NCBI GenBank assembly: GCA_018649885.1
Contig: JABIHA010000105.1
Span: 1 to 53,251, forward strand
Source of the DNA: Bacteriovoracaceae bacterium
GTDB lineage: Bacteria > Bdellovibrionota > Bacteriovoracia > Bacteriovoracales > Bacteriovoracaceae
DNA: 53,251 nt
Reading direction: 5' to 3'
Shown here: positions 8,982-17,300 of the stretch, piece after piece
How the letters are laid out: each line of letters begins with the position of its first letter
Numbering within the stretch: the first letter of the stretch is position 1
Translations under genes and position numbers: made by a program
Notes under the pieces: model-generated
What the model was told of the DNA's origin: nothing
Database searches by the model: none
The model's input: only the letters and a program-made list of their open reading frames with translations

Positions 8982-10043
8982 ATGAACTTAATTTTTGGTG
9001 CAACTGAGATTACTGAGAGACCTAGAGGTCTGACTTTTGATGATGTTTTAATGGTCCCCCAACATTCGGAAATTAACTCCAGAAGAAGCCCTGATCTTTC
9101 AAGTCAGCTCACAAGAAATTACCGTTTTGATATTCCCGTTATCTCCTCAAATATGGATACTATCTCTGAATCAGATATGTGTTTGGCCATGGCAAGACTT
9201 GGCGGACAAGGAATTTTACACCGTTTCATGACCACCCAAGAACAAGTGGCTCAAGTAAAACTGATCAGAGGCACGCAAGATTCTGAAGGGTTAAAAGCAC
9301 CCATTGCAGCCTCTATTGGTGTTAAAGAAGAAGGCAAAGAAAGAGCTCATGCTCTAGTTGATGCTGGTGTCAATATTCTTACCATTGATATTGCCCATGG
9401 TGATTCAGTGATGATGTTTGAAGTTCTCGATTATGTAAAAAAACAATTTCCAAGTATAGATGTCATTGCAGGAAATGTTGCTGGTGGAGACGGGCTGAGA
9501 AGACTTGTTGATCACGGCGCTGATGCTATTAAAGTGGGAATCGGTGGTGGTTCTATGTGTACAACTAGAATTATTACTGGCTGTGGAGTTCCTCAACTGA
9601 CTTCTATTGCACTTGCTTATGGTGAGGCAAAAAAATATGGTGTACCGATTATTTCTGATGGAGGACACCGAACAAGTGGTGATATCACCAAGGCCTTAGC
9701 TGCCGGAGCACAAAGTGTAATGCTAGGAAGTATGCTTTCTGGGACTCTTGAAACTCCCGGAGAAGTTAAAGGTGGGAAGAAAAGATATAGAGGAATGGCC
9801 TCAAAAGATGCTCAGGTATCTTGGAGAGGTGAGCTTCCCAAGGGAATGGCAGCAGAGGGAGAGGCAACTCTCATTGCTTGTAAAGGACCTGTTGAAAATA
9901 TCATTACAGAAATCACCGGTGGTGTGAGATCGGGAATGACTTACCTCAATGCCCTAACTGTGGCTCAGATTTATGAAAATGCTAGATTCATGGAAATGAC
10001 TCCTTCAGGTATGGCCGAGTCACGTCCCCATGGTGTGAGATAA
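8982..10043 (+). CDS. IMP dehydrogenase/GMP reductase family protein, closest to GMP reductase
   Basis: A 353-residue TIM-barrel enzyme of purine nucleotide interconversion. The N-terminus [15 protein letters not shown] and the catalytic loop [12 protein letters not shown] (Cys193) define the family. There is no CBS-domain insertion, and the length fits GMP reductase (about 350) rather than IMP dehydrogenase (about 490). The flap region runs [10 protein letters not shown] to GMAAEGEA and lacks the Arg-Tyr pair of IMP dehydrogenases, while AAEG and KGPVENI resemble GMP reductase, which converts GMP to IMP with NADPH. IMP dehydrogenase-like activity cannot be excluded. The start has a GAGGAA ribosome binding site. 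It is followed after 11 bases by the acyltransferase gene, probably one transcript. Confidence 0.85.
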   Translation: MNLIFGATEITERPRGLTFDDVLMVPQHSEINSRRSPDLSSQLTRNYRFDIPVISSNMDTISESDMCLAMARLGGQGILHRFMTTQEQVAQVKLIRGTQDSEGLKAPIAASIGVKEEGKERAHALVDAGVNILTIDIAHGDSVMMFEVLDYVKKQFPSIDVIAGNVAGGDGLRRLVDHGADAIKVGIGGGSMCTTRIITGCGVPQLTSIALAYGEAKKYGVPIISDGGHRTSGDITKALAAGAQSVMLGSMLSGTLETPGEVKGGKKRYRGMASKDAQVSWRGELPKGMAAEGEATLIACKGPVENIITEITGGVRSGMTYLNALTVAQIYENARFMEMTPSGMAESRPHGVR

Positions 10044-10054
10044 AAATTAAAATA

Positions 10055-11848
10055 GTGGGCAAGACAAATGAAATGGTCGAATATGTGCTCTCCTATGACC
10101 GCTTAAACGAGCGGATCAAAGGTAGGGCACAGGATAAGAAAAAGGCCTTAAAAATTCTTAATGAGATCAAATCTGATTTTAGCTTTAAATCAATAAACCG
10201 GTTTAAAAATTTCTTAGATAACACTCTTATGCGCCTTTATGATGAGGTTGCGCTGCAAGTTCCAGATAACATGGATCTCAATGAGCTTTACAAAAATAAT
10301 TGTCTTATTTTTGTACCCAATCATCAAAGTCACGCAGATTACTTGGCCATAAGCTATAAGCTGGCGGGAACAGATTACAGGCTTCCCATCCACATTACTG
10401 CAGGCATCAATCTTAACTTTTTTCCTGTGGGGAAAATTTTTAGAAGTGCTGGGGCATTTTTTATTCGGAGAAGTTTTAACTCTGATATCTTGTACAAAAT
10501 TACGCTTGAAGCCTATATCTCCTATCTTCTTAGTAAGGGGACACCCATTGAATTTTTCTTCGAAGGGGGGCGCTCTCGTCATGGGAAGTTGATGCCACCT
10601 CGTTTTGGCATGTTTCAAATGATTCTTTCAACTCACAGAAAGCTAAAAGAAAAAAAGCCACTACTTTTTATCCCAGTTAGTATTGTTCATGAAATGCTAC
10701 CTGAGGAAAAATCTCACGCCAGGGAGATTGATGGTGGCAAGAAGAGCAAAGAAAAAACCAGTGAGCTTTTTAAACTTTATAAAGTGATGGACCGAAAACT
10801 TGGATCTATCCACATTAATCTTGGGCAGCCTATTTCTGTTCCCGGTGATGAGGTAGATGTAAAAGACGCCACAAGAGAAGTTGCCTTTGATTGTTATCGT
10901 ATGGTGGGGCGAGGAATGCTTGTGACACCAACGGCAGTTCTGGCAATGGTATTACTTGATGAACCCAGTGGGGCCATGACGCTAGAAGATATCATGGTTA
11001 AGGGTGGTAAAATTATTGATTACTGCCAAACATTTGAAGTTCCCATTACAAATTCGCTGAAAGCTGGGACAGGTGAAAAGAGTCTAAAAAGAGCGTTAGA
11101 GCTTCTAATTTCCAGTAAGAAAATTGAAGTAATACCCAATGAAAGATTAGAGCAAACCTATTATGTCATTAATGAGCAAAATAGAGTGGATCTTTTATAT
11201 TCAAAAAATACTATCTTGCACCATTTTTTAGTGCCATTTTTTATCAACTCAGCATGGATAAAAGTTTTTACAGGTAGTGCTAAGTCGGGCTCTGATATTG
11301 GAAAACTCTTTTTAGATCAAAGAAAGAGATTAAAATATGAGTTTTACTTGCCTACAATAAAGCGAATGAATGTATTGGGACTAGGAATTGTTTCTCACTA
11401 CACAGGAAAGTCTTCAGAGACTCTTGATGACTGCATGACTTTTTCAAAAGAGGAGATGTTTAAATTAGTATCAAATATAAATGTCTTTTCAAGGTCGTGC
11501 ATTTACATTTTTGAGGCCTATTATATTGGGGCCCTTACAGTAAAACACCTCTATAAAAAATATGGAGATGAGGGATTTAAAAGGGATCAATACCAAAGTT
11601 CTACCAAAGAAATTTTTCAACTGGAAAAAAATCATGGAAGAATCATTCGGTATCAAGAATCCTACTCCATCTTTCTCATGAAAAATGCATTTAAATTCTT
11701 TGAAAACCTTCATGTTATTAAACAATATAAAGATAAGCCGGGAACATATTATATTCCCAGGCCTTCAGAGCTTGATAAAGTGATCAATGTTTACTTACAA
11801 GATTTGACTGAAAGGCTAACTATTAATATCAACACACTTCACACATAA
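10055..11848 (+). CDS. plsB: PlsB-like glycerol-3-phosphate acyltransferase
   Basis: A 597-residue acyltransferase. All four acyltransferase blocks are visible: NHQSHADY (His90 and Asp95 of HX4D), GAFFIRRSF, FFEGGRSRHGK (around Glu170-Arg175) and IPVSIVHEML. These match PlsB, which places the first acyl chain on sn-glycerol-3-phosphate at the inner membrane, and its eukaryotic GPAT/DHAPAT relatives. At about 600 residues it is shorter than the roughly 800 of enterobacterial PlsB. The start is uncertain: the frame opens with GTG at 10055, an in-frame ATG lies at 10073, and neither has a good ribosome binding site. Short gaps to the flanking genes suggest co-transcription with the purine enzyme and folE. 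Confidence 0.82.
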   Translation: MGKTNEMVEYVLSYDRLNERIKGRAQDKKKALKILNEIKSDFSFKSINRFKNFLDNTLMRLYDEVALQVPDNMDLNELYKNNCLIFVPNHQSHADYLAISYKLAGTDYRLPIHITAGINLNFFPVGKIFRSAGAFFIRRSFNSDILYKITLEAYISYLLSKGTPIEFFFEGGRSRHGKLMPPRFGMFQMILSTHRKLKEKKPLLFIPVSIVHEMLPEEKSHAREIDGGKKSKEKTSELFKLYKVMDRKLGSIHINLGQPISVPGDEVDVKDATREVAFDCYRMVGRGMLVTPTAVLAMVLLDEPSGAMTLEDIMVKGGKIIDYCQTFEVPITNSLKAGTGEKSLKRALELLISSKKIEVIPNERLEQTYYVINEQNRVDLLYSKNTILHHFLVPFFINSAWIKVFTGSAKSGSDIGKLFLDQRKRLKYEFYLPTIKRMNVLGLGIVSHYTGKSSETLDDCMTFSKEEMFKLVSNINVFSRSCIYIFEAYYIGALTVKHLYKKYGDEGFKRDQYQSSTKEIFQLEKNHGRIIRYQESYSIFLMKNAFKFFENLHVIKQYKDKPGTYYIPRPSELDKVINVYLQDLTERLTININTLHT

Positions 11849-11862
11849 ATTTAGGTGACAAT

Positions 11863-12450
11863 ATGAGTAGTACTGGATTTGCTGGAGACAGTAAAAAAGT
11901 AGAAGAAGCAATAGGCGAAATCATTAAATATCTTGGTGAAAACCCGGAAAGAGAGGGTTTAAAGGACACTCCGAGAAGAATGATAAAGTCTTGGGATAGA
12001 CTTTTTGGGGGATATAACCAAAAAGTAGAAGATATTCTGACTTTTTTTGAAGAAGACAATGTCATTCCTCATGGCCAAATTATTCTCTTAAAAGATATCG
12101 AGTTTTACTCCACCTGTGAGCATCACTTCCTTCCTTTTGTAGGCAAGGCCCATGTGGCCTATATTCCTAAATCTAGGGTTGTGGGTATTTCAAAACTAGC
12201 AAGAATTGTAGAGCTCTACGCTAGAAGACTTCAAATTCAAGAGCGAATCTGCAACCAAGTTTCCACTGCCATAATGGATCATCTCGATGCTGAGGGAGCA
12301 GGCTGTATTATCGAAAGTAAGCACTTTTGCATGACCTGTCGTGGTGTTGAAAAGCAAAACTCAGTTATGGTGACCTCTAGCTTAAAGGGCATTTTTCTAA
12401 AAAATGCCCAGACTAGAAATGAACTTCTAAGTTTAATTCAGGGCTGTTAA
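11863..12450 (+). CDS. folE: GTP cyclohydrolase I
   Basis: A 195-residue enzyme that opens the imidazole ring of GTP to give dihydroneopterin triphosphate, the first step of folate and, in some organisms, queuosine synthesis. The zinc-site Cys and His are in STCEHHFLPF and the second Cys in HFCMTCRG; VGISKLARIVE and RRLQIQERIC are the usual substrate-pocket segments. The N-terminal NPEREGLKDTPRRM is also typical of FolE type I. The ATG follows an AGGTGA ribosome binding site. Its TAA overlaps the ATG of the next gene (TAATG), so the two are probably translationally coupled. Confidence 0.96.
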   Translation: MSSTGFAGDSKKVEEAIGEIIKYLGENPEREGLKDTPRRMIKSWDRLFGGYNQKVEDILTFFEEDNVIPHGQIILLKDIEFYSTCEHHFLPFVGKAHVAYIPKSRVVGISKLARIVELYARRLQIQERICNQVSTAIMDHLDAEGAGCIIESKHFCMTCRGVEKQNSVMVTSSLKGIFLKNAQTRNELLSLIQGC

Positions 12451-12893
12451 TGGATTTTAAATCTGGAACTCCAGAAAAAATCCACCTCCCAAACTCTAGA
12501 CTTCTGTTTATTAAAAGTACTGAGCTCACTGATCCTTACAAGAGCTGGGATCAACTAATTCAATACATTAACGAAAGTAGGCTGAAGCAGTGTGGAGGCC
12601 ACAGGATAATTCACTTTGATGATGAAGAGATACTTGTGGGGATCAATATTATCGGATTTCCTGAAGATGCTAAGTCTCAGGGGATAGAATGGATTGATTT
12701 TGATAAATCAATTGTCACTAAAACTCCCATTCACGGTGTTTTGTCACATATGACTGAGCTAACTCACTTTATAAAAGAGTTTTTTAAGGGTTCAAGTGGT
12801 TCTACGCGCAGAGTCGTGCTATGCTTTGGCGACGGCCGGCCCGAGAGCTCTTGTGAGAAGCATTCGTGGTGGTTTGAGCACTGGAAAAATTGA
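12450..12893 (+). CDS. Unassigned small protein coupled to folE
   Basis: A 147-residue soluble protein with no signal peptide or membrane segment. It shows a mixed alpha/beta pattern with GGHRIIHFDDEE near residue 50, and ends in a Trp/His/Cys-bearing tail (GDGRPESSCEKHSWWFEHW). I recognise no family. The one-base overlap with the folE stop argues that it is expressed and functionally linked to FolE, possibly in pterin metabolism; that is inference. An overlapping frame from 12796 looked possible but is the infC leader and upstream region. The end at 12893 leaves 84 bases before the infC ribosome binding site. Confidence 0.6.
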   Translation: MDFKSGTPEKIHLPNSRLLFIKSTELTDPYKSWDQLIQYINESRLKQCGGHRIIHFDDEEILVGINIIGFPEDAKSQGIEWIDFDKSIVTKTPIHGVLSHMTELTHFIKEFFKGSSGSTRRVVLCFGDGRPESSCEKHSWWFEHWKN

Positions 12894-12977
12894 CCAAATT
12901 ATGGGGTTTTATGGCTTGTCACCCTTGCTAGAAACGTGTAATTTCAACAATGCTCTCTCAAATTTTAATACACTGGT

Positions 12978-12983
12978 AGGAGG
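12978..12983 (+). promoter_or_regulatory. Strong ribosome binding site that fixes the ATT start of infC
   Basis: AGGAGG at 12978-12983 stands 6 bases before ATT at 12990. No ATG, GTG or TTG in the infC frame lies at suitable spacing, so this site decides the start. Confidence 0.8.
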
Positions 12984-12989
12984 TGGACT

Positions 12990-13541
12990 ATTTCTGTTAG
13001 AAAAGGTAGCGGCAATCGTGGTCGAGAACGGGGACCAAGAATAAATGATCATATAAGGGCCCCCGAAGTAAGATTAGTTGGTGATGATGGCGAACAATTT
13101 GGAATAGTTGATTTAGGGCGTGCCAGAGAGATAGCTAATGATAAAGGTTTGGATTTAGTAGAAGTATCCCCCAATGCAAAACCACCAGTGGTCAAAGTTA
13201 TTGACTACGGAAAGTTTAAATATCAGCAGCAAAAAGCTGCCAATGAGGCCAAGAAAAAACAAACTCAGGCCCAGTTAAAAGAAATCCAATTTAGACCCAA
13301 TATTGATATTCATGATCTTGAGGTAAAGCTCGGTAGGGCCAAGAAGTTTATTGAGCAGGGTGACAAAATTAAAATGATTATGCAATTTCGTGGACGTGAA
13401 ATGGCCTATCAAAGACAAGGCCTTGAAAAATTCAAGGGTATCATCTCCCAAGTTACTGAATTTGGGGCATTGATTGAAAATGAGCCGAAGATTATGGGCA
13501 ACAGAATTATCACCATGATTTCTCCCGCTAAAAAGAATTAA
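12990..13541 (+). CDS. infC: Translation initiation factor IF-3, with ATT start codon
   Basis: A 183-residue IF-3, which binds the 30S subunit, checks the initiator codon and keeps the subunits apart. After the start the protein reads SVRKGSGNRGRERGPRINDH then IRAPEVRLVG, the standard IF-3 N-domain opening; the linker is Lys/Gln/Ala rich around residue 85, and the C-domain contains KEIQFRPNIDIHDLEVKL. Reading only from a TTG at 13149 would drop 53 conserved residues. The frame upstream contains no ATG/GTG/TTG in place, but ATT at 12990 has a perfectly spaced AGGAGG. Enterobacterial infC uses ATT so that IF-3 represses its own translation; the same control is likely here. The order infC-rpmI-rplT is the usual ribosomal operon. 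Confidence 0.93.
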   Translation: MSVRKGSGNRGRERGPRINDHIRAPEVRLVGDDGEQFGIVDLGRAREIANDKGLDLVEVSPNAKPPVVKVIDYGKFKYQQQKAANEAKKKQTQAQLKEIQFRPNIDIHDLEVKLGRAKKFIEQGDKIKMIMQFRGREMAYQRQGLEKFKGIISQVTEFGALIENEPKIMGNRIITMISPAKKN

Positions 13542-13574
13542 TTACTGCATGTGAGCGTTGATAATTGAAACCCT

Positions 13575-13605
13575 CCATGATAAGCATATGTGCTTAAATT
13601 ATCGT
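13575..13605 (+). promoter_or_regulatory. Hairpin between infC and rpmI, possible ribosomal-protein leader
   Basis: The infC-rpmI gap (93 bases) contains AAGCA-TATG-TGCTT, flanked by GATAA and TTATC that extend the stem with a bulge. In several bacteria L20 represses this operon by binding RNA upstream of rpmI or rplT. The link here is inferred from position only. Confidence 0.35.
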
Positions 13606-13634
13606 AGAAAAAAGTGCAGACAGGAGTCTATAAA

Positions 13635-13835
13635 ATGCCAAAGATGAAGACAAAGAGAAGTGCCGCTAAAAGATTTACACTTACTGGTACTGGAAAAATT
13701 AAAATTAAAAAGGCCAATCTTCGTCATATTTTAGAGAAGAAGTCCCACAAAAATAAAAAGGACGCTTCAAAGACTGGTTACGTTCATCAAAGCGATGTTC
13801 GTCAAACAATGAGAATGTTGCCTTACGCAAAATAG
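13635..13835 (+). CDS. rpmI: 50S ribosomal protein L35 (bL35)
   Basis: A 66-residue, strongly basic protein beginning [14 protein letters not shown] and containing [18 protein letters not shown], the bL35 signature. The frame is open from 13614, but those first seven codons are not part of the family. The ATG at 13635 follows CAGGAG at good spacing and gives the normal length of about 65. It lies between infC and rplT as in most bacteria. Confidence 0.96.
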   Translation: MPKMKTKRSAAKRFTLTGTGKIKIKKANLRHILEKKSHKNKKDASKTGYVHQSDVRQTMRMLPYAK

Positions 13836-13851
13836 TGAATATAAATTGTCC

Positions 13852-13895
13852 GGGGTCTAATAAAGTGAAGTGCAAACTTCCCCCTAGGTCAAGAT
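13852..13895 (+). promoter_or_regulatory. Structured leader before rplT, possible L20 control site
   Basis: GAAGT-GCAA-ACTTC forms a 5-bp stem with a GNRA loop, and the GGGG before and CCCC after it can pair as an outer helix. It lies directly before the rplT ribosome binding site. L20 binds comparable structures to repress its own mRNA in other bacteria; the assignment here is inference. Confidence 0.4.
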
Positions 13896-13907
13896 GAGGA
13901 GAATATA

Positions 13908-14252
13908 ATGGCCAGAGTTAGAAGAGGCTTTAAAGCAAGAAGAAGAAGAAACAAGATTTTAAAACTAGCAAAGGGTTATCACTTTGATAGAAGAACTAAG
14001 TTTCGTCATGCAACTCAAACAGTTGTAAGGGCCTTACATAATGCTTATAAGCAAAGAAGGCTTCTCAAAAGAAATATGAGAAGATTATGGATCACAAGAA
14101 TTTCTGCAGGCGCAAAATTACTTGATGGTTCTTACTCTAAAATGATGGGTGGGCTTATTAAAAATAATGTAACCCTCAATAGAAAAATGCTTTCTGAAAT
14201 TGCTGCTAGAGATATGGCAGGTTTTGAAGTTGTATTTAACGCATCAAAATAA
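13908..14252 (+). CDS. rplT: 50S ribosomal protein L20 (bL20)
   Basis: A 114-residue basic protein that binds 23S rRNA early in 50S assembly. MARVRRGFKARRRRNKILKL, GYHFDRRTKFRHA, RNMRRLWITRI and NRKMLSEIA are the standard L20 blocks in order, and the length is typical. A GAGGAGA ribosome binding site precedes the ATG. It is the last gene of the infC-rpmI-rplT operon and is followed by a strong terminator at 14272. The preceding structured leader may be its autoregulatory target. Confidence 0.97.
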   Translation: MARVRRGFKARRRRNKILKLAKGYHFDRRTKFRHATQTVVRALHNAYKQRRLLKRNMRRLWITRISAGAKLLDGSYSKMMGGLIKNNVTLNRKMLSEIAARDMAGFEVVFNASK

Positions 14253-14271
14253 GTTTATTTAAATTCATATG

Positions 14272-14302
14272 AAAAGGGCATCTGTGTGATGCCCTTTTTT
14301 TT
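14272..14302 (+). terminator. Intrinsic terminator after rplT
   Basis: GGGCATC (14276-14282) pairs with GATGCCC (14288-14294) around a 5-base loop, extended by A/T pairs and followed by eight Ts. Confidence 0.9.
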
Positions 14303-14356
14303 GTCTTTTTTAAAGTGGCCTGTTTTTACAGACCACTGGATAAAACTAGGTCTTGC

Positions 14357-17300
14357 CTATTGAAAGCTTAGGACCTCATCTCTTGTATTATTTGTCTCAT
14401 TACTTTCAACTACACCATTTGAACTGTCTGCAGTTGCTTGAAACTGTCTTGTTCCCATGCCTCCAACATTAGGACGGTAAAAACTGATGGTCTTAGTCGC
14501 TCCGGCTGATACATCAGCTGATTGTAGGATTGCTATCCAATTGGAAGTAGCATTCCAAGAAACCTTTACGTAGTAGCTGTTGGTAACAGTGGAGCTGCCT
14601 TGGTTTTTGATCACAACGTACATGTACTGCCCAGATATATACATATCCTGAACAATTAAATCTTTTCCAGAGCTTCCTCCACTGGCAACTGCAAAGCTTA
14701 GGGTTTCATTTCTAGAGTTGTTGGACTCACTGGATTCAGTGACATAACTATAGTAGTCAGCTGTTGCTGTAAAGGCGTATGAACTGGTGCCTACACCAAA
14801 ATCTGATTTACTATAGGAAATGGTGACACTTGAACCTGCTCCTATGGAGCTGGTGTATAGAACCTTTGAGTAACCACTTCTGTAGAGTCTTGTATAAGAG
14901 TAACCAGAAGAGATTGTTCCTGTATTTTTCACTTTGACCTTAATGTAATTTCCTTCAACCCACATATCTTGGACTTGAAGGTCTTTACTTGAAGCTGCCG
15001 TGGTAAAACTTAAGGTTTCGGACCTTGAGTTGTTACTCTCATTGCTTTCCGTTACATAGCGGTAGTAATCAGCATTTGCGGTGAAGCTGTAGGAGCTTGA
15101 ACCTAGGTAAAAATCAGACTTGTAAAAAGTATGAGTGTAGGTTGCTCCAGGAGCAATGCTTGAAACGTAGCTTGTTCTAGATCTACCGTTGCCATAAAGT
15201 CTCGTGTAGGAATAACCAGCAGAACCTGTGCCTTGGTTTTTCACTTTCACTTTGATGTAGTTTCCTTCCACAAGGATGTCTTGAACAATCAGATCTGGGC
15301 CACCTGAACTGGCAAAACTGAGAGTCTTAGCTTTCGAGTTATTACTCTCATTTGTTTCTGAGACATAGCGATAGTAATCAGCATTTGCAGTGAAGCTGTA
15401 AGAGCTGCCAGTAAGGTAAAAATCAGACTTGTAAAAAATATGAGTGTAGGTGGCTCCTGCAGCAATTCTTGAAACGTAGCTTGTTCTAGATCTACCGTTT
15501 CCGTAGAGTCTGGTGTAGGAGTAGCCCGACGAAGATGTTCCCTGATTTTTAACAGAAACTTTTATGTAGCTTCCGCTGACATAAATATTAGTGACAATCA
15601 GGTCCACACTAGAGCTACTGGCAAAGCTAAGTGACTTACTCAGTGAATTGTTACTTTCATTACTTTCAGTGACGTAGCCGTAGTAGTCTGCATTTGCCGT
15701 AAAGGTGTATGAGCTGCCAGTAAGATAAAAACCAGACTTGTAGAAAGTATGGGTATAGGTCGATCCTGTAGCAATACTTGAAACGTAGCTTGTTTTAGTT
15801 CTACTATTGCCATAGAGTCTGGTGTAAGAGTAGCCCGATGAAGAGGTACCCTGATTTTTCACTTTCACTTTAATGTAGTTTCCACTTACATAAACGTCTG
15901 TGACAACAAGATCAACACTTGATCCAGTAAGAGTCATTGATTCAGTGTAGGTGTTATTGGTTTCACTACTCTCAGAACGGTAATTGTAAGTATCAGCGGT
16001 AGCGGTGAAAGAAAATGTTCCTCCTGAGCTGACACCCAGCCTTGATTTTAGAAAACTTACTGTTGTTGAAACTCCAGCTGATAAACTCGCAGTATAGGCA
16101 GTGTAAGTGTATGAGCCTTGAACTACTTTGGTGTAGGAGTAACTTGAGTAAGCGGTGCCAATGTTTTTAACAGTTGCTTTGATATAGTTTCCCTCGTCCT
16201 TTAGATCTAGTACAACTAGGTCTGGTTTAGCTGGAGCTGGAATACTTATAGAAGCACCACTGCAGTTATTGGTACTATCAAGTTCAGCTGTCGCTGTTGT
16301 AGTACATGCATTTAGGTCGTAACTACTTCCATCAACCATTTGCATATTTCCTTTGTAAAAAGATGCAGTGGAGCTCGCTCCTGGGTTGAGGTTGGTATGG
16401 TAGTAGAAATTTGTTATGACACCTCTATTGAGTGAAGTTCTCGGAGCCGCAGCTGCCGCATTACCATTATTAGTGATGGTGACGTAGACATAACTTCCAG
16501 AGAGGTAGACATTACTCACCACAAGATCTGGAGCAGTAGGGGAGCCTACAATCCAAATTGTTGAACTAGTTGAGTTATTGGTCTCATCACTTTCAGTACT
16601 AGCAGAAGTCGAATCCACTATGGCACTGACAATGTAATTAGCAGATTCAGTAATTCCAAAATCAAGTGCATCATATTCAATGGATGAGCTTGCACCAATT
16701 CCTAGACTAGTAACAAGTGAAGTCTTTGTTTGACCATAAGCTGTTACTGCTACATAGAAACCAGATGCGACATCATCACCATCATTTGAAAATGAAACTT
16801 TGACTTTATCGGCTATAAACTGGATGGAGCTAATAGAGAGATCTGGTTTGGGATCTGGAAAAGAGATGGTGGCCGTAGATGAGTTATTGGTTTCATCTAT
16901 TTCTGTGACATTATTGTAAATATCAACTGAACCTGTAGCTGAAACATCTCCTCTAGGGTTTCCAAAGTCGGCACCATCAAAAAGAATTTGCTTAGTCTGA
17001 CTTGGAAGGAGTAGTCCTATCGCTGCAGTCTTTTCAGTGCCTGAGATATCAACTCTTGCAGAGGAGCCATAATTGACCCTGACACCGCCAATATTTTTGA
17101 CAGTCAGCACGAGGTAATTGTTTCCAGAGTAGACAAGGGAATCAACAATTAAATCAGGCTTTGCTGCTACTGCAAAATCGATCACTTGTGTTAGTGAGTT
17201 ATTGCTTTCATCATCTTCAACGATATTAGAAGCATGATCAGCATAAAGAGTAAATGATTTACTCATGGGACCAGTGATACCCATTTGAGATGTGACAAAT

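Noticed and set aside
12796..13044. Plus-strand 82-codon frame across the end of the folE-coupled gene and the infC start
   Set aside because: It overlaps the infC ribosome binding site and first codons in another frame, with no ribosome binding site of its own.
13149..13541. infC starting at TTG 13149
   Set aside because: It would remove the conserved IF-3 N-domain that is encoded in frame back to the ATT at 12990.
14700..15960. Tandem repeats as a possible CRISPR or satellite array
   Set aside because: The period is 309 bases and in phase with the codons of CARDB domains; no short repeat-spacer pattern is present.
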